Source: Myceligenerans crystallogenes
GTDB lineage: Bacteria; Actinomycetota; Actinomycetes; Actinomycetales; Cellulomonadaceae
DNA: 64,000 bases
NCBI RefSeq assembly: GCF_039529775.1
Contig: NZ_BAAANL010000001.1
Span: 62,001 to 126,000 of the forward strand
Direction of reading: 5' to 3'
The notes below the pieces were generated by a model, which made no database searches, was not told the origin of the DNA, and saw only the letters and a program-made list of their open reading frames with translations. Below are positions 26,509 to 34,484 of the stretch, piece after piece. A program made the translations under genes and the position numbers. The first letter of the stretch is position 1, and every line of letters begins with the position of its first letter.

Positions 26509-26614
26509 CCCGCGCGCAATCGCGCGCACTGGGATGGGCGATGCCGGGCCCGCCGTGGACATCCTGGTCGTGAGGGCGCTACCCGCCCTGACGACAGAAC
26601 CAGGGAGTCCGTCC

Positions 26615-27211
26615 ATGAACAGTGCATCCTGCGGGCGCATGCCGCGCGCCCTCCCGGTGGCAGCCGCGGGCGTCGCGCTCGCGCTGCTCGGCGGGGGCGC
26701 CAGCGCCGCGGTCATGTCCGACGCCGTTCCTACCGGCGCGACGACCGGCGGCGCGACGACCGGAGCGGGCCTGCCCGGCGGCCTCGGGCGCGACCACCAG
26801 CCCGGCGACGTCTTCCGGGGCCTGCCGCCGGGTATCGAGCCCGGCCCGGGCGACGGCGCCACGCCCGGCGTGGTCTGGGCGCCCCAGGCGGGCCTGGTCT
26901 ACGTCGTGACGGTGGGTTCCAGCAGCTGCCCGCTCGTCGCGGAGCCGCGGGCACGCAACACGACGTCCGGGTCCGGCCTGGCCCTCGCCGAGCAGGTGGC
27001 CGACATCGACGTCGAGGTGCGCGAGCCCGACCCGCACGCGATCTGCACCGCGGACCACGTCCCGACGACGACGGCGGTCGCGGCCCCGGCGGGCAAGGAC
27101 CACGGGAGCCCCGTGACCGTGCGGATCGAGGGCATCGGCAGGAGCGAGCTGGCACCCCGCGTGAACCCCGGTCAGGTGGGACCTCCTGCGTGGATCACGG
27201 CAGATCACTGA
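26615..27211 (+). CDS. Secreted protein of unknown function, paralogue of the lipoprotein at 29951
   Basis: A 198-aa exported protein with a signal peptide (LPVAAAGVALALLGGGASAA). The mature part is Gly/Thr/Pro-rich, then has a core GVVWAPQAGLVYVVTVGSSSCPLVAEPRA, and later CTADHVPTTTAV. The same core occurs in the lipoprotein 2.7 kb downstream (AAWSPEAGLVYVVTNDSSSCPIIAEPNA and CTMDFAPTTSVV), so they are paralogues. The two conserved Cys could form a disulfide. I do not recognise the family. AGGGAG lies seven bases before the ATG. It is followed by paired hairpins. Confidence 0.7.
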   Translation: MNSASCGRMPRALPVAAAGVALALLGGGASAAVMSDAVPTGATTGGATTGAGLPGGLGRDHQPGDVFRGLPPGIEPGPGDGATPGVVWAPQAGLVYVVTVGSSSCPLVAEPRARNTTSGSGLALAEQVADIDVEVREPDPHAICTADHVPTTTAVAAPAGKDHGSPVTVRIEGIGRSELAPRVNPGQVGPPAWITADH

Positions 27212-27268
27212 CGATGATCCGGCATCCTCCGGGGTACCGAACGGGTGAATTCTCGCGTACGCTGCAAG

Positions 27269-27334
27269 CCATCCCTCCCTGGGAACACGAGAGGGATGGA
27301 CGGTGCTCCGGAGTGTGGGCCGGAGCACCGTCCA
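27269..27334. terminator. Two overlapping hairpins between convergent genes
   Basis: Hairpin A pairs 27269-27277 with 27291-27299 (9 bp). Hairpin B pairs 27297-27311 with 27320-27334 (15 bp, 8-base loop). They share three bases, so they cannot both be fully formed. They sit between the convergent secreted-protein and MFS genes and probably end transcription from both sides. Confidence 0.7.
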
Positions 27335-27367
27335 CCACCCGTCACCGGGCGGCCGAGTTGGACCGTG

Positions 27368-28690
27368 TCACGCTGCCGCGGAGGGCTTCGTGATCGTCGC
27401 CGAGTTTCTGCGGACCACCAGCGACATGAGGGCCGCGCCCGCGCACAGGGCTCCCGCCGCGTACCAGACCGTGTCGTAGGAGCCCGTCGTGTCCCGGACC
27501 AGGCCGCCCGCCCAGGCCACGATCCCGGCGCCGACCTGGTGGGACGCGAGGACCCAGCCGAAGACGACCGGCGCCTGGTCGCCGTAGATCTCGCGGCACA
27601 GCGCGAGGGTCGGCGGCACGGTCGCGACCCAGTCCAGGCCGTAGAAGACGATGAAGAAGATCATCGGGAGCTCGACCTCGGGCGCCATCAGCGCCGGCAG
27701 GAACAGCAGCGCGATCCCCCGCAGCGTGTAGTAGACGACGAGCAGCAGGCGCGCGCTGAACCGGTCCGTCAGCCAGCCCGAGAAGATCGTGCCGACCACG
27801 TCGAAGATGCCGACGACGGCGAGCAGCGAGGCGGCCACCGTGATCCCCATCCCGTGGTCGTGGGCCGAGGGCACGAAGTGCGTGCGGATCAGCCCGTTCG
27901 TCGTCGCGCCGCAGATCGCGAACGCCCCGGCCAGCAGCCAGAACGTGCCGGTGCGTGACGCCATCCACAGCGCCCCGAGCGCGCGCTGCACGGCGCCGTG
28001 CAGCGGCGGCGGCTTCGGCACGAACGTGGCGGAGCCGTACGGCGCCAGCCCGAGATCGGCCGGGTGGTCCCGCAGCAGGAGCAGCACGAGCGGCAGCACG
28101 ACGGCGCACGCCAGCGCCACCGTGACCGACACGGCGTGCCAGCCCTGCCCCTCCACGAGCCACGCGAGCAGCGGCAGGAACACCAGCTGGCCCGACGCCG
28201 TCGCGGCCGTCAGCACACCGCTGACCAGCCCGCGCTGGTGGACGAACCAGCGCTGCGTCACGGTCGCGGTGAACGCCAGCGCCATCGACCCGCTCCCGGC
28301 GCCCACCATGACGCCCCAGGTGAGCACGAACTGCCACGGCTGGGTCATCCAGAGCGTGGAGAGCGAGCCGGCGCCGATCACCGTCAGCGCCGTCGCGACG
28401 ACCGGCCGGATCCCGAAGCGGTCCATGAGCGCCGCCGCGAACGGCGCGACGAGGCCGTACAGCACGAGCTGCACGGACAACCCCAGCCCGACCGTGGACC
28501 GCGACCAGCCGAACTCGGCGTGCAGCGGCTCGATCAGCAGGCCGGGCGCCGCGGTGAACGCGGCCGCCCCCAGGATCGTGAGGAAGCTGACGAGGGCCAC
28601 CCACCACGCCGGGTGGACCCGGCCCGGGTCGCGGGGCGGGTGCGCCACGCCCGGTTCGGTGGCCGGCGCGGCGCCGTCGATCTGTGTCAT
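27368..28690 (-). CDS. Major facilitator superfamily transporter
   Basis: A 440-aa membrane protein with about 12 hydrophobic helices. The MFS motif A-like loop after helix 2 is AALMDRFGIRPVVA, and it recurs between helices 8 and 9 as SGWLTDRFSARLLL. The N-terminal ~25 residues are cytoplasmic and Pro-rich. The sequence resembles monocarboxylate/oxalate-formate-type MFS members (GWSRSTVGLGLSVQLVLYGL), but the substrate is unknown. It is divergent, by 70 bases, from the GlxA-type regulator gene, which suggests that the regulator controls it. ATG 28690 is the natural start just before the first helix region. Confidence 0.87.
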   Translation of the reverse strand: MTQIDGAAPATEPGVAHPPRDPGRVHPAWWVALVSFLTILGAAAFTAAPGLLIEPLHAEFGWSRSTVGLGLSVQLVLYGLVAPFAAALMDRFGIRPVVATALTVIGAGSLSTLWMTQPWQFVLTWGVMVGAGSGSMALAFTATVTQRWFVHQRGLVSGVLTAATASGQLVFLPLLAWLVEGQGWHAVSVTVALACAVVLPLVLLLLRDHPADLGLAPYGSATFVPKPPPLHGAVQRALGALWMASRTGTFWLLAGAFAICGATTNGLIRTHFVPSAHDHGMGITVAASLLAVVGIFDVVGTIFSGWLTDRFSARLLLVVYYTLRGIALLFLPALMAPEVELPMIFFIVFYGLDWVATVPPTLALCREIYGDQAPVVFGWVLASHQVGAGIVAWAGGLVRDTTGSYDTVWYAAGALCAGAALMSLVVRRNSATITKPSAAA

Positions 28691-28760
28691 GAGCTCAGCC
28701 TGCGGGGCGGCGCGGCCGGACGACAGTGGCCTGATGGTCGGGTGTCGATATGATCGAGCC
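28691..28760. promoter_or_regulatory. Short divergent promoter region between the MFS and GlxA-type genes
   Basis: Only 70 bases separate the two starts, so the promoters must overlap or share sites. A possible -10 (GATATGAT, 28747-28754) faces the regulator gene. No clear palindrome is visible. Confidence 0.4.
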
Positions 28761-29789
28761 ATGGCCCGATTTCCCGGCACCGACGCCTCCGGCCGCTCAC
28801 GGCTGCACGCCGTGGCCCGCCCGCACCGCGTCGCGGTACTGATCACCGATGGCTTCATCCCCTTCGAGCTGGGCATCCCCCACCGGATCCTGGGGAACGC
28901 CCGCAACACCGACGACGGCTCCCCGCTGTACGAGGTCGTCACCTGCACGACGCGGGGGCCGCGTGCGGTGCGCTCCGACTCCGACGTGACGGTCCTCGTG
29001 GACCACGGCCCGGAGGCGCTGGAGTCCGCCGGCACCGTCGTCGTCCCCGCGGTGAGCGACGACAACTCCGCGTTCCTGACGGGCACCCCCATCCCCGAGA
29101 TGGCAGAGGCCCTGGCGCGGATCCGCCCCGGCACGCGGATCCTGTCGATCTGCACCGGCGCGTTCCAGCTGGCCTCGGTGGGCCTGCTGGACGGCCGGCC
29201 CGTGACCACGCACTGGGCGTTCGCGGAGCGGCTGCAGCGGCTCTTTCCCGACGTCCGGGTGAACCCGGACGTGCTCTTCGTCGACGACGGCGACGTGCTG
29301 ACCTCCGCGGGCGTCGCGGCGGGCATCGACCTGTGCCTGCACGTGCTGCGGAGCGACCACGGCGCGGCCGTGACCCACGACGTCGCGCGCCACACGATCG
29401 TGCCGCCGCATCGCGACGGCGGGCAGGCGCAGTACATCGAACGGCCGGTGCCCGACCCCGCCGGGCCCGGGACCGCCCCGACCCGGGCCTGGGCCGTGGG
29501 CCGCCTGGCCGAGCCGATCACCCTGGCCCAGCTGGCCCGGCACGCCTCGATGTCGGTGCGGACCTTCACCCGGCGGTTCCGGGAGGAGACCGGGGAGAGC
29601 CCGGGGCAGTGGCTCGTGCGCCAGCGGGTCGACGGCGCCCGGCACCTCCTGGAGAGCTCGGACCTCACGATGGAGCAGATCGCGAACCGGTGCGGCTTCG
29701 GGACGGCGCAGTCGATGCGGGTGCACGTGCAGGCCGCGCTCGGGGTCACGCCGACGCAGTACCGCCGCACGTTCCGCACGGCGGCGTGA
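28761..29789 (+). CDS. GlxA-type transcriptional regulator (DJ-1/PfpI plus AraC HTH)
   Basis: A 342-aa regulator. Residues about 18-200 form a DJ-1/PfpI-like domain with the nucleophile-elbow sequence RILSICTGAFQLASVGLL and TTHWAF. The AraC/XylS double helix-turn-helix fills about 245-340 (LAQLARHASMSVRTFTRRFR, MEQIANRCGFGTAQSMRVHV). The Cys in ICTGAF is present, but GlxA regulators are thought to bind ligands and not act as enzymes. The neighbouring divergent MFS gene is the likely target. The ATG start is chosen because the conserved domain begins 17 residues in. Confidence 0.9.
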   Translation: MARFPGTDASGRSRLHAVARPHRVAVLITDGFIPFELGIPHRILGNARNTDDGSPLYEVVTCTTRGPRAVRSDSDVTVLVDHGPEALESAGTVVVPAVSDDNSAFLTGTPIPEMAEALARIRPGTRILSICTGAFQLASVGLLDGRPVTTHWAFAERLQRLFPDVRVNPDVLFVDDGDVLTSAGVAAGIDLCLHVLRSDHGAAVTHDVARHTIVPPHRDGGQAQYIERPVPDPAGPGTAPTRAWAVGRLAEPITLAQLARHASMSVRTFTRRFREETGESPGQWLVRQRVDGARHLLESSDLTMEQIANRCGFGTAQSMRVHVQAALGVTPTQYRRTFRTAA

Positions 29790-29950
29790 GCGCGGGCGCC
29801 CGCGGGACGACGACGCGGGGCGCCGGCGACCGTGCGGCGCGGATTGCGCCGCCACCTGCAAGACCCCGGCCGGGAGGGACAGATGCAGGTGTACCGGGGC
29901 ATCGAGTCCGGGCCCCGGTCGATGTCAGAGTCTCGTGGAAGGATCGCCAC

Positions 29951-30589
29951 ATGAACAGGACGGCAGGCGCACGTGGGCTGCGGATCGCAACCCTGACCAG
30001 CGCCGTGATCGCGTGCGTGACGCTGACCGGCTGCGCGGGCGCCGACACGACCGGTGGCGGCCCGCCGGCCGGGGACGGGACGGCGATCACCAGCGCGCCG
30101 TCGGAGGCCGCGACGCCGTCGGACACCGCATCGGCCGGCGGCGGGGACGAGGAGAACGACATGGACAGCACCGAGCCGCGCAACGCGCGGCCGAAGATCG
30201 AGGCCAAGGACATCGACCCGCTCGAGGCCGGGGCCACCGGACGCGGGCTGCCGCCGGGGCTGAAGGGGAGCACGTCGTCCACGGCGGGCGCCGCCTGGTC
30301 GCCCGAGGCGGGGCTCGTCTACGTCGTGACGAACGACTCCAGCTCGTGCCCGATCATCGCCGAGCCGAACGCGACGGCGGAGGGCGGCGAGATCGTCGTG
30401 GGCCTGCTGCCGCGCCGGGACGGCATGTGCACCATGGACTTCGCCCCGACGACGAGCGTCGTGGAGCTGCCCGGTGACGTCGCGGACGGCTCCGCGGTGA
30501 CCCTCCGGCTGGGTGACCAGGGGTCCGTCGACCTGCCCGCCCGCGAGACGGCGGGCGAGCCGGGTGCGATCGCCTGGGTCTCGAAGTGA
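29951..30589 (+). CDS. Lipoprotein of unknown function, paralogue of the secreted protein at 26615
   Basis: A 212-aa lipoprotein with a lipobox LTGC (Cys at about 27). A low-complexity Ser/Thr/Gly/Asp segment precedes a C-terminal domain carrying AGLVYVVTNDSSSCPIIAEP, a later Cys in DGMCTMDFAPTTSVVELPGD, and AIAWVSK at the end. The domain matches the protein encoded at 26615-27211, in which LVYVVT, SSSCP, AEP, C-x-x-D and PTT are shared and the ends (AWITADH and AWVSK) also align. Here it is membrane-anchored and there it is free, so the two may work at different places in the envelope. The gene is co-directional with the GlxA-type regulator and 161 bases after it. Function is unknown. Confidence 0.75.
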   Translation: MNRTAGARGLRIATLTSAVIACVTLTGCAGADTTGGGPPAGDGTAITSAPSEAATPSDTASAGGGDEENDMDSTEPRNARPKIEAKDIDPLEAGATGRGLPPGLKGSTSSTAGAAWSPEAGLVYVVTNDSSSCPIIAEPNATAEGGEIVVGLLPRRDGMCTMDFAPTTSVVELPGDVADGSAVTLRLGDQGSVDLPARETAGEPGAIAWVSK

Positions 30590-30663
30590 CATCGACGTGG
30601 TGAGGGTGCGGTGAATCCTGCCGCGGGCTGTCGGGCCAGGGCGCTCGGCTTCGATAGGTTGTC

Positions 30664-32211
30664 GTGGTGACCCGACCAGCCCGACGTCCCGCGGCCACCC
30701 TTGTCCTCCTGCTCGTGGCGGCGTTGACGCTCGCGGCGTGCTCCGTTCCGCCCAAGGAACAGGTGGCCCTGGAGAACGTGGGGAAGTCGGGCGGCGGCGG
30801 AACCGCGGCGGCCAGCGGCGCGCCCGACGGCTTCGAGGAGTACTACACGCAGACCGTCGCGTGGAGCGACTGCAACGGCTTCCAGTGCGCCACGGTGGAC
30901 GCCCCGCTCGACTGGCACGACGCGGGCAAGGGCGGCATCCAGATCGCGCTGAAGAAGCTCCCGGCGACCAGCGAGAGCCCGCAGGGCTCCCTGCTGGTCA
31001 ACCCGGGCGGGCCGGGGGTCTCCGGCATCTCGCTGGTCGAGGACACCAGCGGCTTCGGCTTCCGCCTGCGGGCCGCGTTCGACATCGTCGGTTTCGACCC
31101 GCGCGGCGTCGGCCAGTCCACCCCGGTGAAGTGCATGGACGACGCCGCGAAGGACGAGTTCCTCACCAAGGACTACCCCTACACCGACGAGGGCATCACG
31201 CAGCGCATCGAGGCGGTCCGCGCGTGGGCCCAGGCGTGCGGCGAGAACACCGGCGAGCTGCTCGGCCACGTGGACACGCAGAGCGCGGCGCGCGACATGG
31301 ACATGCTGCGCGCCGTCCTCGGGGACGCGAAGCTGAACTACCTCGGCTACTCCTACGGCACGCAGCTCGGGGCCACGTACGCCGGCTTGTTCCCGGGCAA
31401 CGTGGGGCGCCTCGTGCTCGACGGCGCCGTCGACGTCACGCTGACCGCGGACGAGGGTGCGGCGGAGCAGGCCGTCGGGTTCGAGAACGCGCTGCGCGCG
31501 TACGTGACGGACTGCCTGGCGGGCTCGGAGTGCCCGCTCGGGGGCGACGTCGACTCCGGGCTGCGGCAGGTCGCGGCGATGCTGGACGACGCCGCCGCGC
31601 ATCCGATCCCGACGTCGTCGGGCCGCGTCGTGACGAAGAACCTGGCGTTCTACGGCGTCGCCTTCCCGCTGTACAACAAGGGGAACTGGTCGCTGCTCAC
31701 CACGGCGTTCCAGGAGGTCTTCCACGAGGGCAAGGGCGACACGCTGCTGATGCTCGCCGACAACTACAACGGCCGCAACGCCGACGGCACCTTCCAGGAC
31801 AACAGCACCGAGGCGTTCCGCGCCGTGAACTGCGCCGACGAGCGCGCCGCCGAGGACCTGGGGCAGATGAAGCAGCTCGCGGCAGAGATCCTCCAGCAGG
31901 CGCCGACGCTCGGCGAGGCGTTCGGCTACAGCGGCGTGGAGTGCGCGGGCTGGCCCTACCCGGCCGTGAAGCGGGAGTTCGACCTCCACGCGAAGGGTGC
32001 CGCGCCCATCATGGTCATCGGCACGACGAACGACCCCGCCACCCCGTACAAGGGCGCCCAGGCGCTGGCGAAGACCCTGGACTCGGGCTTCCTGGTGACC
32101 ATGGAGGGCGAGGGGCACACGGCCTACGGCGCCACCAACGAGTGCGTCAACAACGCCGTCGACGACTACCTCGTGGAGGGCACGCAGCCGGAGCCAGGGC
32201 TGACCTGCTGA
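30664..32211 (+). CDS. Exported alpha/beta hydrolase with TAP-like C-terminal domain (S33 peptidase family)
   Basis: A 515-aa lipoprotein with signal peptide and lipobox LAAC (Cys26). The alpha/beta hydrolase fold has an oxyanion region SLLVNPGGPGVSG, nucleophile Ser230 in YLGYSYGTQLGATYAG, and the C-terminal TAP-like part with the acid in GTTNDPATPYKGA and His in GEGHTAYG. The family includes Streptomyces tripeptidyl aminopeptidases and SlpD/SlpE proteases, which trim N-terminal peptides outside the cell. Cys residues in the lid (CMDD, CGEN, CLAGSECP) suggest disulfides. GTG 30664 or GTG 30667 may be the start. Confidence 0.9.
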   Translation: MVTRPARRPAATLVLLLVAALTLAACSVPPKEQVALENVGKSGGGGTAAASGAPDGFEEYYTQTVAWSDCNGFQCATVDAPLDWHDAGKGGIQIALKKLPATSESPQGSLLVNPGGPGVSGISLVEDTSGFGFRLRAAFDIVGFDPRGVGQSTPVKCMDDAAKDEFLTKDYPYTDEGITQRIEAVRAWAQACGENTGELLGHVDTQSAARDMDMLRAVLGDAKLNYLGYSYGTQLGATYAGLFPGNVGRLVLDGAVDVTLTADEGAAEQAVGFENALRAYVTDCLAGSECPLGGDVDSGLRQVAAMLDDAAAHPIPTSSGRVVTKNLAFYGVAFPLYNKGNWSLLTTAFQEVFHEGKGDTLLMLADNYNGRNADGTFQDNSTEAFRAVNCADERAAEDLGQMKQLAAEILQQAPTLGEAFGYSGVECAGWPYPAVKREFDLHAKGAAPIMVIGTTNDPATPYKGAQALAKTLDSGFLVTMEGEGHTAYGATNECVNNAVDDYLVEGTQPEPGLTC

Positions 32212-32239
32212 GGCGGTCGCACGTCACACGCGATTCGCT

Positions 32240-32269
32240 TTGGAGACATGGCCGTTCGTCAGGTACTGT
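32240..32269 (+). promoter_or_regulatory. Predicted promoter of tRNA-Thr
   Basis: TTGGAG (32240-32245) and TACTGT (32264-32269) lie 18 bases apart, about 40 bases before the tRNA. Confidence 0.5.
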
Positions 32270-32310
32270 TGTGGCCGCTGCAGGGAACAGGTTCTCCCAG
32301 CAGGTGTAAC

Positions 32311-32383
32311 GCCGCCTTAGCTCAGTCGGTAGAGCGGTTCACTCGTAATGAACAGGTCGACAGTTCGATTCTGTCAGGCGGCT
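32311..32383 (+). tRNA. tRNA-Thr (anticodon CGT)
   Basis: The cloverleaf is complete in 73 bases. The 7-bp acceptor stem pairs 32311-32317 with 32376-32382. The D arm contains AGTCGGTAGA, the anticodon stem GTTCA/TGAAC closes the loop CTCGTAA (anticodon CGT), and the T loop is GTTCGATTC. The discriminator is T and the CCA is not encoded. It reads ACG codons. A strong hairpin follows seven bases later. Confidence 0.95.
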
Positions 32384-32389
32384 CAGGAC

Positions 32390-32450
32390 GGAAACCCCGT
32401 CTGGTCAGGGAATCACATCCCTCGATCAGACGGGGTTTCCGCTTTCTCGG
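32390..32450 (+). terminator. Terminator hairpin after tRNA-Thr
   Basis: A 14-bp perfect stem (32390-32403 with 32437-32450) has an inner short stem AGGGA/TCCCT. A T-run lies in the right arm. Confidence 0.85.
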
Positions 32451-32502
32451 GCCGTGAACGTGCGAGCGGACCGCCCGGAGGACAGGCCCTAGGCTGGTCC
32501 GC

Positions 32503-33594
32503 ATGTCCGACCCCACGACGGCCGGTCCCGTGGACCGCCCTCGCGACGCCGCGCCGGGCCAGGAGCCGGCCCTGGCCGCCAAGGCGCCGACGCTCGAGGA
32601 GGTGGCCCGGCGCGCGGGCGTCTCGCGTTCCGTCGCGTCGCGGGCGATGAACAACGTGCGCAACGTGAGCGAGGCGAAGCGGGAGGCGGTCGCGCGGGCG
32701 GCGCGCGAGCTCGGCTACGTCCCGAACGCGACGGCGCGCGCCCTCGCGACGAGCAAGGGCGGATCGGTGGTCCTGGCGGTCTCCAACGACGACCCGGCGC
32801 TGTTCGGGGACCCGTTCTTCTCCCAGGTGCTCGTCGGCGTCGCCGAGGCGCTGGACCGGTCGGAGCTCGACCTGACCCTCATCCTGGCGTCATCGGAGCG
32901 CGGTCAGGCCCGGCTCGGGCGGCTGCTGCGGTCGCGGCGGTCCGACGGCGTGATGCTCCTGGCGCTGCGGGGCGACGACCCCCTGAACCGCGTGGTGGCC
33001 GCGACCGATCTGCCGGTGGTGATCGGCGGGCGCCCGCTGGCGGGCGAGGCCCGCTGGTACGTCGACGTGGACAACCGGAACGGTGCCCGCGTCGCCGTCG
33101 ACCACTTGCTGGCCTCCGGGCGCCGTCGCATCGCCACGATCACGGGCCCCCTGGACCTGCAGGCGTCCGTCGCCCGGTCCGAGGGGTTCACCGACGCCAT
33201 GGCGGTGGCGGGGCTGCCCGCGGACCGCGTGGGGCACGCCGACTTCAGCTTCGAGGGCGGCGCCCGCGCGATGGCGCGGCTCCTTGAGGCACACCCGGAC
33301 ATCGACGGCGTCTTCGCGGCGTCGGACAACATGGCCGCGGGCGCCCTGCGCACCCTCAGGGAGGCAGGGCGCCGCGTCCCGGACGACGTCGCCGTGGTCG
33401 GCTTCGACGACCTGGAGATCGCCCGCCACGCGGATCCGGCGCTCACCACGATCAGCCAGCCGATCCGTGGGCTCGGCCAGGAGATGGCCACGATGCTGGT
33501 CCGCCTGATCGCCGGCGAGTCGCCGACCCCGATCATCCTGCCGACGCGCCTGGTCGTGCGTGGTTCGGCCCCCGGCGCCGGCGATCAGGCGTGA
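32503..33594 (+). CDS. LacI family transcriptional regulator, next to GH16/GH6 genes
   Basis: A 363-aa LacI regulator. After a 25-residue Ala/Pro-rich lead, the HTH is at about 29-50 (PTLEEVARRAGVSRSVASRAMNN), then the hinge helix (ATARALATSKGG), and a periplasmic-binding-like effector domain that ends VVGFDDLEIARHADPALTTI. It is a candidate CebR/CelR-like repressor because GH16 and GH6 genes follow on the other strand, and a LacI-type palindrome lies before GH6. A -10 TAGGCT at 32490-32495, seven bases before the ATG, and no Shine-Dalgarno suggest a leaderless transcript. The effector is not readable. Confidence 0.88.
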   Translation: MSDPTTAGPVDRPRDAAPGQEPALAAKAPTLEEVARRAGVSRSVASRAMNNVRNVSEAKREAVARAARELGYVPNATARALATSKGGSVVLAVSNDDPALFGDPFFSQVLVGVAEALDRSELDLTLILASSERGQARLGRLLRSRRSDGVMLLALRGDDPLNRVVAATDLPVVIGGRPLAGEARWYVDVDNRNGARVAVDHLLASGRRRIATITGPLDLQASVARSEGFTDAMAVAGLPADRVGHADFSFEGGARAMARLLEAHPDIDGVFAASDNMAAGALRTLREAGRRVPDDVAVVGFDDLEIARHADPALTTISQPIRGLGQEMATMLVRLIAGESPTPIILPTRLVVRGSAPGAGDQA

Positions 33595-33600
33595 CCGGCC

Positions 33601-34383
33601 TCAGTACTGCGTGTACTTGACCCAGTCGTAGGTCGCGGTCTTCTGCCCGGAGTAGCGGAACGGCCCGAGCCAGCTGTCGACGCCGGTCCCCGGCCACAGG
33701 TTCATCATGATGCGCTGGGGCCGCGTCGGCAGCGGGCCGCGCGAGCCGTTCTCCTGGTGCACGAGGCGGCCGTCCACGAACCAGTTGATGGTGCCGCCGC
33801 GCCACCACTCGATGGCGTAGTTGTGGTAGCCGGCCGCGGCGTCGAAGCCCAGGTTGATGACCGTCTCGTGCCCGCCGACCCCGTTGGTGAAGTAGTTGGT
33901 CTGCATCTGCCAGGTGTTCTTGCCGAGGATCTCGACGTCGATCTCGTCCCAGGGCTGGCCGTCGCTCGGCCCCGTGTAGGTGAAGAACGAGCTCACGAGC
34001 CCCGACCCGGACGCCGCCTTCATGCGGGTCTCGAAGCGCCCGTAGGAGTACAGGTCGTTGGTCCGGTACTCGCCCGAGGCGTACGGCTTGCCCGAGCAGC
34101 CGCCCGGGCAGGAGTTCGTGTCCAGGTTCAGGCCCGTGACCCCGCCGTTGTGCCAGACGTGGTCGGCCCGCCAGCCGGCGTTGAACATGCCGCCGTTGCT
34201 CCAGCCGTCGGCCTTGTGCCAGCGTCCGCCGTTGTGCGAGTCGAAGTTGTCGGTGAAGCTGCCGCCGATGGCGGCCTCCGCGGGAGCCGTGGCCGCCGGC
34301 GCGACCGCGAGCCCGGCGGCGAGAGCCAGGGCCAGGAGCAGGCGGTGCGGCGTCGTGCGGTGCTGCGTCGTCGTTGATCGCAT
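33601..34383 (-). CDS. Secreted GH16 beta-glucanase (lichenase type)
   Basis: A 260-aa secreted enzyme that cleaves mixed-linkage beta-1,3-1,4-glucan. The signal peptide is LLLALALAAGLAVAPAATAP, cleaved near AEA-AIGG. The catalytic motif DEIDVEILG has nucleophile Glu147 and acid/base Glu151. The exact spacing E-I-D-V-E is typical of bacterial lichenases without the beta-bulge insertion found in laminarinases. ATG 34383 is preceded by GGAGGT at normal spacing; an ATG at 34395 lies inside that ribosome site and is unlikely. There is no carbohydrate-binding module. The stop lies six bases from that of the convergent LacI gene. Confidence 0.92.
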   Translation of the reverse strand: MRSTTTQHRTTPHRLLLALALAAGLAVAPAATAPAEAAIGGSFTDNFDSHNGGRWHKADGWSNGGMFNAGWRADHVWHNGGVTGLNLDTNSCPGGCSGKPYASGEYRTNDLYSYGRFETRMKAASGSGLVSSFFTYTGPSDGQPWDEIDVEILGKNTWQMQTNYFTNGVGGHETVINLGFDAAAGYHNYAIEWWRGGTINWFVDGRLVHQENGSRGPLPTRPQRIMMNLWPGTGVDSWLGPFRYSGQKTATYDWVKYTQY

Positions 34384-34484
34384 GAGTACCTCCATCGGTA
34401 CGGGGATGTGATCCCGGCACGGGGCCGGGGTGGTCCCGGACGGGCCGACGCCGGTGCGCGGCCCGCCCGGAGAACTGCCCGGCG
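34384..34484 (-). other. Spacer between GH6 and GH16 genes
   Basis: About 100 GC-rich bases between two minus-strand genes. They are possibly co-transcribed from the GH6 promoter. Several short G/C stems can form, but none is clearly a terminator. Confidence 0.3.

Noticed and set aside
28690..30592. An N-terminal extension of the MFS frame upstream over the regulator and lipoprotein genes
   Set aside because: The extension is antisense to well-supported genes and has Arg/Pro/Ser-rich composition. The transporter starts naturally at ATG 28690.
32383..32390. tRNA gene as an integration site of a genomic island
   Set aside because: No integrase gene and no repeat of the tRNA 3' end is seen downstream; an ordinary terminator follows.
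34383..34395. Longer GH16 form starting at ATG 34395
   Set aside because: That ATG lies in the Shine-Dalgarno GGAGGT of the ATG at 34383, and the signal peptide is complete from 34383.
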